From positions 5,326,001 to 5,390,000 of the forward strand of contig OX940864.1 of assembly GCA_954871525.1 (NCBI GenBank): DNA of 64,000 nucleotides, in the 5' to 3' direction. This DNA comes from Parietaria judaica (lineage: Eukaryota; Streptophyta; Magnoliopsida; Rosales; Urticaceae). The notes beneath the pieces are model-generated. The model did no database searches. It saw only the letters and a program-made list of their open reading frames with translations, and had not been told where the DNA came from. The translations under genes were made by a program, and so were the position numbers. Of this stretch, positions 1 through 15,300 are shown piece after piece (the first letter of the stretch is position 1; every line of letters starts with the position of its first letter).

Positions 1-168
1 AAGAGTTCTCATGCAAAAATATGCAAGGATTAAATTGTTGACGAGAAATGCCATAGGAAATGCATTTCCTATAGCATTTCTTTATTTTACATTGTTTACG
101 ACCTAAAATTTTGAATCAATTGAAAAAATAATGATTTTAGGGCTTATACATTGGAATTTGAATATAAC

Positions 169-2560
169 AAGAGTTCTCATGCAAAAATAAGGAAGGATTA
201 AATTGTTGACGAGAAATGCCATAGGAAATGCTATAAAATTTCCTATAGCATTTCTTTATTTTACATTTTTTACAACCTTAAATTTCGAACCAATTGAAAA
301 AATAATGATTTTTGGGCTTATACATTGGAATTTTAATATTACAAGCGTTCTCATGCAAAAATATGCAAGGATTAAATTGTTGACGTTAAATTCCATAGGA
401 TATAGCATTTCTTTATTTTACATTGTTTACGACCTAAAAGTCGAACCAATTGAAAAAATAATTATTTTAGGGCTTGTACATTGGAATTTGAATATAACAA
501 GAGTTCTCATGCAAAATTATGCATGGATTAAATTGTTGACGAGAAATGCCATACGAAATGCTATAGAATTTTTTATAGCATTTCTTTATTTTACATTTTT
601 TACAACCTTAAATTTTGAACCAATTGAAAAAATAATGATTTTAGGGCTTATACATTGGAATTTGAATATAACAAGAGTTCTCATGCAAATATATGCAAGG
701 ATTAAATTGTTGACGAGAAATGCCATAGGAAATGCTAGCATTTCCTATAGCATTTCTTTATTTTACATTGTTTACGACCTAAAAGTTCGAATCAATTGAA
801 AAAATAATGATTTTAGGGCTTATACATTAGAATTTGACTATAACAAGAGTTATCATGCAAAAATATACAAGGATTAAATTGTTGACGAGAAATGCTATAG
901 GAAATGCTATAGCATTTCTTATAGCATTTCTTTATTTTACATTTTTTACAACCTTAAATTTCGAACCAATTGAAAAAATAATGATTTTAGGGCTTATACA
1001 TTGGAATTTGAATATATTAAGAGTTCTCATGCAAAAATATGCAAGGATTAAATTGTTGACGAGAAATGCCATACGAAATGCTATAGAATTTCCTATAGCA
1101 TTTCTTTATTTCACATTTTTTACAACCTTAAATTTTGAACCAATTGAAAAAATAATGATTTTAGGGCTTATACATTGGAATTTGAATATAACAAGAGTTC
1201 TCATGCAAAAATATGCAAGGATTAAATTGTTGACGAGAAATGCCATAGGAAATGCTAGCATTTCCTATAGCATTTCTTTATTTTACATTGTTTACGACCT
1301 AAAATTTTGAATCAATTGAAAAAATAATGATTTTAGGGCTTATACATTGGAATTTGAATATAACAAGAGTTCTCATGCAAAAATAAGGAAGGATTAAATT
1401 GTTGACGAGAAATGCCATAGGAAATGCTATAAAATTTCCTATAGCATTTCTTTATTTTACATTTTTTACAACCTTAAATTTCGAACCAATTGAAAAAATA
1501 ATGATTTTTGGGCTTATACATTGGAATTTTAATATTACAAGCGTTCTCATGCAAAAATATGCAAGGATTAAATTGTTGACGTTAAATTCCATAGGATATA
1601 GCATTTCTTTATTTTACATTGTTTACGACCTAAAAGTCGAACCAATTGAAAAAATAATGATTTTAGGGATTGTACATTGGAATTTGAATATAACAAGAGT
1701 TCTCATGCAAAATTATGCAAGGATTAAATTGTTGACGAGAAATGCCATACGAAATGCTATAGAATTTTTTATAGCATTTCTTTATTTTACATTTTTTACA
1801 ACCTTAAATTTTGAACCAATTGAAAAAATAATGATTTTAGGGCTTATACATTGGAATTTGAATATAACAAGAGTTCTCATGCAAAAATATGCAAGGATTA
1901 AATTGTTGACGAGAAATGCCATAGGAAATGCTAGCATTTCCTATAGCATTTCTTTATTTTACATTGTTTACGACCTAAAAGTTCTAATCAATTGAAAAAA
2001 TAATGATTTTAGGGCTTATACATTAGAATTTGAATATAACAAGAGTTATCATGCAAAAATATGCAAGGATTAAATTGTTGCCGAGAAATGCTATAGGAAA
2101 TGCTATAGCATTTCTTATAGCATTTCTTTATTTTACATTTTTTACAACCTTAAATTTCGAACCAATTGAAAAAATAATGATTTTAGGGCTTATACATTGG
2201 AATTTGAATATATTAAGAGTTCTCATGCAAAAATATACAAGGATTAAATTGTTGACGAGAAATGCCATACGAAATGCTATAGAATTTCCTATAGCATTTC
2301 TTTATTTTACATTTTTTACAACCTTAAATTTTGAACCAATTAAAAAAATAATGATTTTAGGGCTTATACATTGGAATTTGAATATAACAAGAGTTCTCAT
2401 GCAAAAATATGCAAGGATTAAATTGTTGACGAGAAATGCCATAGGAAATGCTAGCATTTCCTAAAGCATTTCTTTATTTTACATTGTTTACGACCTAAAT
2501 GTTCGAATCAATTGAAAAAATATTATTTTAGGGCTTATACATTAGAATTTGAATATAACA
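169..2560. repeat. 1196 bp higher-order repeat, two copies
   Basis: Seven monomers at 169-1364 recur in the same order at 1365-2560. The pair shares the same rare marks, including the 156 bp monomer and the truncating AAAATAAGGAAGG variant at 185 and 1381. A few substitutions separate them. The second copy is also the start of the 2928 bp repeat. Confidence 0.8.
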
Positions 2561-5500
2561 AGAGTTATCATGCAAAAATATACAAGGATTAAATTGTTGC
2601 CGAGAAATGCTATAGGAAATGCTATAGCATTTCTTATAGCATTTCTTTATTTTACATTTTTTACAACCTTAAATTTCGAACCAATTGAAAAAATAATGAT
2701 TTTAGGGCTTAAACATTGGAATTTGAATATATTAAGAGTTCTCATGCAAAATTATGCAAGGATTAAATTGTTGACGAGAAATGCCATACGAAATGCTATA
2801 GAATTTTTTATAGCATTTCTTTATTTTACATTTTTTACAACCTTAAATTTTGAACCAATTGAAAAAATAATGATTTTAGGGCTTATACATTGGAATTTGA
2901 ATATAACAAGAGTTCTCATGCAAAAATATGCAAGGATTAAATTGTTGACGAGAAATGCCATAGGAAATGCTAGCATTTCCTATAGCATTTCTTTATTTTA
3001 CATTGTTTACGACCTAAAAGTTCGAATCAATTGAAAAAATAATGATTTTAGGGCTTATACATTAGAATTTGAATATAACAAGAGTTATCATGCAAAAATA
3101 TGCAAGGATTAAATTGTTGACGAGAAATGCTATAGGAAATGCTATAGCATTTCTTATAGCATTTCTTTATTTTACATTTTTTACAATCTTAAATTTCGAA
3201 CCAATTGAAAAAATAATGATTTTAGGGCTTATACATTGGAATTTGAAAATATTAAGAGTTCTCATGCAAAAATATGCAAGGATTAAATTGTTGACGAGAA
3301 ATGCCATAGGAAATGCTATAGAATTTCCTATAGAACTTCTTTATTTTACATTTTTTACAACCTTAAATTTCGAACCAATTAAAAAAATAATGATTTAAGG
3401 GCTTATACATTGGAATTTGAATATAACAAGAGTTCTCATGCAAAAATATGCAAGGATTAAATTGTTGACGTTAAATTCCATAGGAAATGCTATAGCATTT
3501 CCTATAGCATTTCTTTATTTTACATTGTATACGACCTAAAAGTCGAACCAATTGAAAAAATAATTATTTTAGGGCTTGTACATTGGAATTTGAATATAAA
3601 AAGAGTTCTCATGCAAAATTATGCAAGGATTAAATTGTTGACGAGAAATGCCATACGAAATGCTATAGAATTTCCTATAGCATTTCTTTATTTTACATTT
3701 TTTACAACCTTAAATTTTGAACCAATTGAAAAAATAATGATTTTAGGGCTTATACATTGGAATTTGAATATAACAAGAGTTCTCATGCAAAAATATGCAA
3801 GGATTAAATTGTTGACGAGAAATGCCATAGGAAATGCTAGCATTTCCTATAGCATTTCTTTATTTTACATTGTTTACGACCTAAAAGTTCGAATCAATTG
3901 AAAAAATAATGATTTTTGGGCTTATACATTAGAATTTGAATATAACAAGAGTTATCATGCAAAAATATGCAAGTATTAAATTGTTGACGAGAAATGCTAT
4001 AGGAAATGCTATAGGATTTCTTATAGCATTTCTTTATTTTACATTTTTTACAACCTTAAATTTCGAACCAATTGAAAAAATAATGATTTTAGGGCTTATA
4101 CATTGGAATTTGAATATAACAAGAGTTCTCATGCAAAAATATGCAAGGATTAAATTGTTGACGAGAAATGCCATAGGAAATGCTAGCATTTCCTATAGCA
4201 TTTCTTTATTTTACATTGTTTACGACCTAAAATTTTGAATCAATTGAAAAAATAATGATTTTAGGGCTTATACATTGGAATTTGAATATAACAAGAGTTC
4301 TCATGCAAAAATAAGGAAGGATTAAATTGTTGACGAGAAATGCCATAGGAAATGCTATAAAATTTCCTATAGCATTTCTTTATTTTACATTTTTTACAAC
4401 CTTAAATTTCGAACCAATTGAAAAAATAATGATTTTTGGGCTTATACATTGGAATTTTAATATTACAAGCGTTCTCATGCAAAAATATGCAAGGATTAAA
4501 TTGTTGACGTTAAATTCCATAGGATATAGCATTTCTTTATTTTACATTGTTTACGACCTAAAAGTCGAACCAATTGAAAAAATAATGATTTTAGGGATTG
4601 TACATTGGAATTTGAATATAACAAGAGTTCTCATGCAAAATTATGCAAGGATTAAATTGTTGACGAGAAATGCCATACGAAATGCTATAGAATTTTTTAT
4701 AGCATTTCTTTATTTTACATTTTTTACAACCTTAAATTTTGAACCAATTGAAAAAATAATGATTTTAGGGCTTATACATTGGAATTTGAATATAACAAGA
4801 GTTCTCATGCAAAAATATGCAAGGATTAAATTGTTGACGAGAAATGCCATAGGAAATGCTAGCATTTCCTATAGCATTTCTTTATTTTACATTGTTTACG
4901 ACCTAAAAGTTCTAATCAATTGAAAAAATAATGATTTTAGGGCTTATACATTAGAATTTGAATATAACAAGAGTTATCATGCAAAAATATACAAGGATTA
5001 AATTGTTGACGAGAAATGCTATAGGAAATGCTATAGCATTTCTTATAGCATTTCTTTATTTTACATTTTTTACAACCTTAAATTTCGAACCAATTGAAAA
5101 AATAATGATTTTAGGGCTTATACATTGGAATTTGAATATATTAAGAGTTCTCATGCAAAAATATGCAAGGATTAAATTGTTGACGAGAAATGCCATACGA
5201 AATGCTATAGAATTTCCTATAGCATTTCTTTATTTTACATTTTTTACAACCTTAAATTTTGAACCAATTAAAAAAATAATGATTTTAGGGCTTATACATT
5301 GGAATTTGAATATAACAAGAGTTCTCATGCAAAAATATGCAAGGATTAAATTGTTGACGAGAAATGCCATAGGAAATGCTAGCATTTCCTAAAGCATTTC
5401 TTTATTTTACATTGTTTACGACCTAAATGTTCGAATCAATTGAAAAAATATTATTTTAGGGCTTATACATTAGAATTTGAATATAACAAGAGTTATCATG

Positions 5501-7110
5501 CAAAAATATACAAGGATTAAATTGTTGCCGAGAAATGCTATAGGAAATGCTATAGCATTTCTTATAGCATTTCTTTATTTTACATTTTTTACAACCTTAA
5601 ATTTCGAACCAATTGAAAAAATAATGATTTTAGGGCTTAAACATTGGAATTTGAATATATTAAGAGTTCTCATGCAAAATTATGCAAGGATTAAATTGTT
5701 GACGAGAAATGCCATACGAAATGCTATAGAATTTTTTATAGCATTTCTTTATTTTACATTTTTTACAACCTTAAATTTTGAACCAATTGAAAAAATAATG
5801 ATTTTAGGGCTTATACATTGGAATTTGAATATAACAAGAGTTCTCATGCAAAAATATGCAAGGATTAAATTGTTGTCGAGAAATGCCATAGGAAATGCTA
5901 GCATTTCCTATAGCATTTCTTTATTTTACATTGTTTACGACCTAAAAGTTCGAATCAATTGAAAAAATAATGATTTTAGGGCTTATACATTAGAATTTGA
6001 ATATAACAAGAGTTATCATGCAAAAATATGCAAGGATTAAATTGTTGACGAGAAATGCTATAGGAAATGCTATAGCATTTCTTATAGCATTTCTTTATTT
6101 TACATTTTTTACAATCTTAAATTTCGAACCAATTGAAAAAATAATGATTTTAGGGCTTATACATTGGAATTTGAAAATATTAAGAGTTCTCATGCAAAAA
6201 TTTGCAAGGATTAAATTGTTGACGAGAAATGCCATAGGAAATGCTATAGAATTTCCTATAGAACTTCTTTATTTTACATTTTTTACAACCTTAAATTTCG
6301 AACCAATTAAAAAAATAATGATTTAAGGGCTTATACATTGGAATTTGAATATAACAAGAGTTCTCATGCAAAAATATGCAAGGATTAAATTGTTGACGTT
6401 AAATTCCATAGGAAATGCTATAGCATTTCCTATAGCATTTCTTTATTTTACATTGTATACGACCTAAAAGTCGAACCAATTGAAAAAATAATTATTTTAG
6501 GGCTTGTACATTGGAATTTGAATATAAAAAGAGTTCTCATGCAAAATTATGCAAGGATTAAATTGTTGACGAGAAATGCCATACGAAATGCTATAGAATT
6601 TCCTATAGCATTTCTTTATTTTACATTTTTTACAACCTTAAATTTTGAACCAATTGAAAAAATAATGATTTTAGGGCTTATACATTGGAATTTGAATATA
6701 ACAAGAGTTCTCATGCAAAAATATGCAAGGATTAAATTGTTGACGAGAAATGCCATAGGAAATGCTAGCATTTCCTATAGCATTTCTTTATTTTACATTG
6801 TTTACGACCTAAAAGTTCGAATCAATTGAAAAAGAAATGATTTTTGGGCTTATACATTAGAATTTGAATATAACAAGAGTTATCATGCAAAAATATGCAA
6901 GTATTAAATTGTTGACGAGAAATGCTATAGGAAATGCTATAGGATTTCTTATAGCATTTCTTTATTTTACATTTTTTACAACCTTAAATTTCGAACCAAT
7001 TGAAAAAATAATGATTTTAGGGCTTATACATTGGAATTTGAATATAACAAGAGTTCTCATGCAAAAATATGCAAGGATTAAATTGTTGACGAGAAATGCC
7101 ATAGGAAATG
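1365..7110. repeat. 2928 bp higher-order repeat, two copies
   Basis: About 17 monomers at 1365-4292 are repeated at 4293 to about 7110. Six landmark positions (1399, 2030, 2549, 3069, 3590, 3936) each recur exactly 2928 bp later. The 198-codon frame at 1399 is identical in translation to that at 4327, so the duplication is recent. A 2250 bp shift (5997 to 8247, 6518 to 8768, 6864 to 9114) links the right part to a third, partial copy. Confidence 0.85.
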
Positions 7111-10100
7111 CTATACAATTTCCTATAGAACTTCTTTATTTTACATTTTTTACAACCTTAAATTTCGAAACAATTAAAAAAATAATGATTTAAGGGCTTA
7201 TACATTGGAATTTGAATATAACAAGAGTTCTCATGCAAAAATGTGCAAGGATTAAATTGTTGACGTTAAATTCCATAGGAAATGCTATAGCATTTCCTAT
7301 AGCATTCCTTTATTTTACATTGTATACGACCTAAAAGTCGAACCAATTGAAAAAATAATGATTTTAGGGCTTGTACATTGGAATTTGAATATAAAAAGAG
7401 TTCTCATGCAAAATTATGCAAGGATTAAATTGTTGACGAGAAATGCCATACGAAATGCTATAGAATTTCCTATAGCATTTCTTTATTTTACATTTTTTAC
7501 AACCTTAAATTTTGAACCAATTGAAAAAATAATGATTTTAGGGCTTATACATTGGAATTTGAATATAACAAGAGTTCTCATGCAAAAATATGCAAGGATT
7601 AAATTGTTGACGAGAAATGCCATAGGAATTGCTAGCATTTCCTAAAGCATTTCTTTATTTTACATTGTTTACGACCTAAAAGTTCGAATCAATTGAAAAA
7701 ATAATGATTTTAGGGCTTATACATTAGAATTTGAATATAACAAGAGTTATCATGCAAAAATATACAAGGATTAAATTGTTGACGAGAAATGCTATAGGAA
7801 ATGCTATAGCATTTCTTATAGCATTTCTTTATTTTACATTTTTTACAACCTTAAATTTCGAACCAATTGAAAAAATAATGATTTTAGGGCTTATACATTG
7901 GAATTTGAATATATTAAGAGTTCTCATGCAAAATTATGCAAGGATTAAATTGTTGACGAGAAATGCCATACGAAATGCTATAGAATTTTTTATAGCATTT
8001 CTTTATTTTACATTTTTTACAACCTTAAATTTTGAACCAATTGAAAAAATAATGATTTTAGGGCTTATACATTGGAATTTGAATATAACAAGAGTTCTCA
8101 TGCAAAAATATGCAAGGATTAAATTGTTGACGAGAAATGCCATAGGAAATGCATTTCCTATAGCATTTCTTTATTTTACATTGTTTACGACCTAAAAGTT
8201 CGAATCAATTGAAAAAATAATGATTTTAGGGCTTATACATTAGAATTTGAATATAACAAGAGTTATCATGCAAAAATATGCAAGGATTAAATTGTTGACG
8301 AGAAATGCTATAGGAAATGCTATAGCATTTCTTATAGCATTTCTTTATTTTACATTTTTTACAATCTTAAATTTCGAACCAATTGAAAAAATAATGATTT
8401 TAGGGCTTATACATTGGAATTTGAATATATTAAGAGTTCTCATGCAAAAATATGCAAGGATTAAATTGTTGACGAGAAATGCCATAGGAAATGCTATAGA
8501 ATTTCCTATAGAACTTCTTTATTTTACATTTTTTACAACCTTAAATTTCGAACCAATTAAAAAAATAATGATTTAAGGGCTTATACATTGGAATTTGAAT
8601 ATAACAAGAGTTCTCATGCAAAAATATGCAAGGATTAAATTGTTGACGTTAAATTCCATAGGAAATGCTATAGCATTTCCTATAGCATTTCTTTATTTTA
8701 CATTGTATACGACCTAAAAGTCGAACCAATTGAAAAAATAATTATTTTAGGGCTTGTACATTGGAATTTGAATATAAAAAGAGTTCTCATGCAAAATTAT
8801 GCAAGGATTAAATTGTTGACGAGAAATGCCATACGAAATGCTATAGAATTTCCTATAGCATTTCTTTATTTTACATTTTTTACAACCTTAAATTTTGAAC
8901 CAATTGAAAAAATAATGATTTTAGGGCTTATACATTGGAATTTGAATATAACAAGAGTTCTCATGCAAAAATATGCAAGGATTAAATTAGTGACGAGAAA
9001 TGCCATAGGAAATGCTAGCATTTCCTATAGCATTTCTTTATTTTACATTGTTTACGACCTAAAAGTTCGAATCAATTGAAAAAATAATGATTTTAGGGCT
9101 TATACATTAGAATTTGAATATAACAAGAGTTATCATGCAAAAATATGCAAGTATTAAATTGTTGACGAGAAATGCTATAGGAAATGCTATAGGATTTCTT
9201 ATAGCATTTCTTTATTTTACATTTTTTACAACCTTAAATTTCGAACCAATTGAAAAAATAATGATTTTAGGGCTTATACATTGGAATTTGAATATAACAA
9301 GAAGTTCTCATGCAAAAATATGCAAGGATTAAATTATTGACGAGAAATGCCATAGGAAATGCTATAGAATTTCCTATAGAACTTCTTTATTTTACATTTT
9401 TTACAACCTTAAATTTCGAAACAATTAAAAAAATAATGATTTAAGGGATTATACATTGGAATTTGAATATAACAAGAGTTCTCATGCAAAAATATGCAAG
9501 GATTAAATTGTTGACGTTAAATTCCATAGGAAATGCTATAGCATTGCCTATAGCATTTCTTTATTTTACATTGTATACGACCTAAAAGTCGAACCAATTG
9601 AAAAAATAATGATTTTAGGGCTTGTACATTGGAATTTTAATATAACAAGAGTTCTCATGAAAAATTATGCAAGGATTAAATTGTTGACGAGAAATGCCAT
9701 ACGAAATTCTATAGAATTTCCTATAGCATTTCTTTATTTTCCATTTTTTACAACCTTAAATTTTGAACCAATTGAAAAAATAATGATTTTAGGGCTTATA
9801 CATTGGAATTTGAATATAACAAGAGTTCTCATGCAAAAATATGCAAGGATTAAATTGTTGACGAGAAATTCCATAGGAAATGATTTCCTATAGCATTTCT
9901 TTGTTTTACATTGTTTACGACCTAAAATTTCGAATCAATTGAAAAAATAATGATTTTAGGGCTTATACATTTGAATTTTAATATAACAAGAGTTCTCATG
10001 CAAAAATATGGAAGGATTAAATTGTTGACGATAAATGCCATAGGAAATGCTATAAAATTTCCTATAGCATTTCTTTATTTTACATTTTTTACAACCTTAA

Positions 10101-12339
10101 ATTTCGAACCAATTGAAAAAATAATGATTTTTGGGCTTATACATTTAAATTTTAATATTACAAGTGTTCTCATGCAAAAATATGCAAGGATTAAATTGTT
10201 GACGTTAAATTCCATAGGAAATGCTATAGCATTTCCTATAACATTTCTTTATTTTACATTGTTTACGACCTAAAAGTCGAACCAATTGAAAAAATAATGA
10301 CTTTAGGGCTTATACATTGGAATTTGAATATAACAAGAGTTCTCATGAAAAATTATGCAAGGATTAAATTGTTGACGAGAAATGCCATACGAAATGCTAT
10401 AGAATTTCCAATAGCATTTCTTTATTTTACATTTTTTACAACCTTAAATTTTGAACCAATTGAAAAAATAATGATTTTAGGGCTTATACATTGGAATTTG
10501 AATATAACAAGAGTTCTCATGCAAAAATATGCAAAGATTAAATTGTTGACGAGAAATGCCATAGGAAATGCTAGCATTTCCTATAGCATTTCTTTATTTT
10601 ACATTGTTTACGACCTAAAATTTCGAATAAATTGAAAAAATAATGATTTTATGGCTTATACATTGGAATTTGAATATAACAAGAGTTCTCATGCAAAAAT
10701 ATGCAAGGATTAAATTGTTGACGAGAAATGCCATAGGCATTTCCTATAGCATTTCTTTATTTTACATTGTTTACGACCTAAAATTTCGAATCAATTGAAA
10801 AAATAATGATTTTAGGGCTTATAAATTGGAATTTGAATATAACAAGAGTTCTCATGCAAAAATATGCAAGGATTAAATTGTTGACGAGAAATGCCATATG
10901 AAATGCTATAATATTTCCTATAGCATTTCTTTATTTTACATTTTTTACAACCTTAAATCTCGAACCAATTGAAAAAATAATGATTTTTGGGCTTATACAT
11001 TGGAATTTTAATATTACAAGCGTTCTCATGCAAAAAAATATGCAAGGATTAAATTGTTGACGTTAAATTCCATAGGAAATGCTATAGCATTTCCTATAGC
11101 ATTTCTTTATTTTACATTGTTTACGACCTAAAAGTCGAACCAATTGAAAAAATAATGATTTTAGGGCTTGTACATTGGAATTTGAATATAACAAGAGTTC
11201 TCATGCAAAATTATGCAAGGATTAAATTGTTGACGAGAAATGCCATAGGAAATGCTATAGAATTTCCAATAGCATTTCTTTATTTTACATTTTTTACAAC
11301 CTTAAATTTTGAACCAATTGAAAAAATAATGATTTTAGGGCTTATACATTGGAATTTGAATATAACAAGAGTTCTCATGCAAAAATATGCAAGGATTAAA
11401 TTGTTGACGAGAAATGCCATAGGAAATGCTAGCATTTCCGATAGCATTTCTTTATTTTACATTGTTTACGACCTAAAAGTTCGAATCAATTGAAAAAATA
11501 ATGATTTTAGGGCTTATACATTAGAATTTGAATATAACAAGAGTTATCATGCAAAAATATGCAAGTATTAAATTGTTGACGAGAAATGCTATAGGAAATG
11601 CTATAGCATTTCTTATAGCATTTCTTTATTTTACATTTTTTACAACCTTAAATTTCGAACCAATTGAAAAAATAATGATTTTAGGGCTTATACATTGGAA
11701 TTTGAATATAACAAGAGTTCTCATGCAAAAATATGCAAGGATTAAATTGTTGACGAGAAATGCCATAGGAAATGCTATAGAATTTCCAATAGCATTTCTT
11801 TATTTTACATTTTTTACAACCTTAAATTTTGAACCAATTGAAAAAATAATGATTTTAGGGCTTATACATTGGATTTTGAATATAACAAGAGTTCTCATGC
11901 AAAAATATGCAAGGATTAAATTGTTGACGAGAAATGCCATAGGAAATGCTAGCATTTCCTATAGCATTTCTTTATTTTACATTGTTTACGACCTAAAATT
12001 TCGAATCAATTGAAAAAATAATGATTTTAGGGCTTATAAATTGGAATTTGAATATAACAAGAGTTCTCATGCAAAAATATGCAAGGATTAAATTGTTGAC
12101 GAGAAATGCCATATGAAATGCTATAATATTTCCTATAGCATTTCTTTATTTTACATTTTTTACAACCTTAAATCTCGAACCAATTGAAAAAATAATGATT
12201 TTTGGGCTTATACATTGGAATTTTAATATTACAAGCGTTCTCATGCAAAAATATGCAAGGATTAAATTGTTGACGTTAAATTCCATAGGAAATGCTATAG
12301 CATTTCCTATAGCATTTCTTTATTTTACATTGTTTACGA

Positions 12340-15300
12340 CCTAAAAGTCGAACCAATTGAAAAAATAATGATTTTAGGGCTTGTACATTGGAATTTGAAT
12401 ATAACAAGAGTTCTCATGCAAAATTATGCAAGGATTAAATTGTTGACGAGAAATGCCATACGAAATGCTATAGAATTTCCTATAGCATTTCTTTATTTTA
12501 CATTTTTTACAACCTTAAATTTTGAACCAATTGAAAAAATAATGATTTTAGGGCTTATACATTAGAATTTGAATATAACAAGAGTTATCATGCAAAAATA
12601 TGCAAGTATTAAATTGTTGACGAGAAATGCTATAGGAAATGCTATAGCATTTCGTATAGCATTTCTTTATTTTATATTTTTTACAACCTTAAATCTCGAA
12701 CCAATTGAAAAAATAATGATTTTAGGGCTTATACATTGGAATTTGAATATAAACAGAGTTCTCATGCAAAAATATGCAAGGATTAAATTGTTGACGAGAA
12801 ATGCCATAGGAAATGCTATAGAATTTCCTATAGAACTTCTTTATTTTACATTTTTTACAACCTTAAATGTTGAACCAATTGAAAAAATAATGATTTTAGG
12901 GCTTATACATTAGAATTTGAATATAACAAGAGTTATCATGCAAAAATATGCAAGTATTAAATTGTTGACGAGAAATGCTATAGGAAATGCTATAGCATTT
13001 CTTATAGCATTTCTTTATTTTACATTTTTTACAACCTTAAATTTCGAACCAATTGAAAAAATAATGATTTTAGGGCTTATACATTGGAATTTGAATATAA
13101 CAAGAGTTCTCATGCAAAAATATGCAAGGATTAAATTGTTGACGAGAAATGCCATAGGAAATGCTATAGAATTTCCTATAGAACTTCTTTATTTTACATT
13201 TTTTACAACCTTAAATTTCGAACCAATTAAAAAAATAATGATTTAAGGGCTTATACATTGGAATTTGAATATAACAAGAGTTCTCATGCAAAAATACGCA
13301 AGGATTAAATTGTTGACGTTAAATTCCATATGAAATGCTATAGCATTGCCTATAGCATTTCTTTATTTTACATTGTATACGACCTAAAAGTCGAACCAAT
13401 TGAAAAAATAATGATTTTAGGGCTTGTACATTGGAATTTTAATATAACAAGAGTTCTCATGAAAAATTATGCAAGGATTAAATTGTTGACGAGAAATGCC
13501 ATACGAAATGCTATAGAATTTCCTATAGCATTTCTTTATTTTCCATTTTTTACAACCTTAAATTTTGAACCAATTGAAAAAATAATGATTTTAGGGCTTA
13601 TACATTGGAATTTGAATATAACAAGAGTTCTCATGCAAAAATATGCAAGGATTAAATTGTTGACGAGAAATTCCATAGGAAATGCTAGCATTTACTATAG
13701 CATTTCTTTATTTTACATTGTTTACGACCTAAAATTTCGAATCAATTGAAAAAATAATGATTTTAGGGCTTATACATTTGAATTTTAATATAACAAGAGT
13801 TCTCATGCAAAAATATGCAAGGATTAAATTGTTGACGAGAAATGCCATAGGAAATGCTATAAAATTTCCTATAGAATTTCTTTATTTTACATTTTTTACA
13901 ACCTTAAATTTCGAACCAATTGAAAAAATAATGATTTTTGGGCTTATACATTGGAATTTTAATATTACAAGCGTTCTCATGCAAAAATATGCAAGGATTA
14001 AATTGTTGACGTTAAATTCCATAGGAAATGCTATAGCATTTCCTATAGCATTTCTTTATTTTACATTGTTTACGACCTAAAAGTCGAACCAATTGAAAAA
14101 ATAATGATTTTAGGGCTTGTACATTGGAATTTGAATATAACAAGAGTTCTCATGCAAAATTATGCAAGGATTAAATTGTTGACGAGAAATGCCATACGAA
14201 ATGCTATAGAATTTCCTATAGCATTTCTTTATTTTACATTTTTTACAACCTTAAATTTTGAACCAATTGAAAAAATAATGATTTTAGGGCTTATACATTA
14301 GAATTTGAATATAACAAGAGTTATCATGCAAAAATATGCAAGTATTAAATTGTTGACGAGAAATGCTATAGGAAATGCTATAGCATTTCGTATAGCATTT
14401 CTTTATTTTATATTTTTTACAACCTTAAATCTCGAACCAATTGAAAAAATAATGATTTTAGAGCTTATACATTGGAATTTGAATATAAACCGAGTTCTCA
14501 TGCAAAAATATGCAAGGATTAAATTGTTGACGAGAAATGCCATAGGAAATGCTATAGAATTTCCTATAGAACTTCTTTATTTTACATTTTTTACAACCTT
14601 AAATGTTGAACCAATTGAAAAAATAATGATTTTAGGGCTTATACATTAGAATTTGAATATAACAAGAGTTATCATGCAAAAATATGCAAGTATTAAATTG
14701 TTGACGAGAAATGCTATAGGAAATGCTATAGCATTTCTTATAGCATTTCTTTATTTTACATTTTTTACAACCTTAAATTTCGAACCAATTGAAAAAATAA
14801 TGATTTTAGGGCTTATACATTGGAATTTGAATATAACAAGAGTTCTCATGCAAAAATATGCAAGGATTAAATTGTTGACGAGAAATGCCATAGGAAATGC
14901 TATAGAATTTCCTATAGAACTTCTTTATTTTACATTTTTTACAACCTTAAATTTCGAACCAATTAAAAAAATAATGATTTAAGGGCTTATACATTGGAAT
15001 TTGAATATAACAAGAGTTCTCATGCAAAAATATGCAAGGATTAAATTGTTGACGTTAAATTCCATAGGAAATGCTATAGCATTGCCTATAGCATTTCTTT
15101 ATTTTACATTGTATACGACCTAAAATTCGAACCAATTGAAAAAATAATGATTTTAGGGCTTGTACAGTGGAATTTTAATATAACAAGAGTTCTCATGAAA
15201 AATTATGCAAGGATTAAATTGTTGACGAGAAATGCCATACGAAATGCTATAGAATTTCCTATAGCATTTCTTTATTTTCCATTTTTTACAACCTTAAATT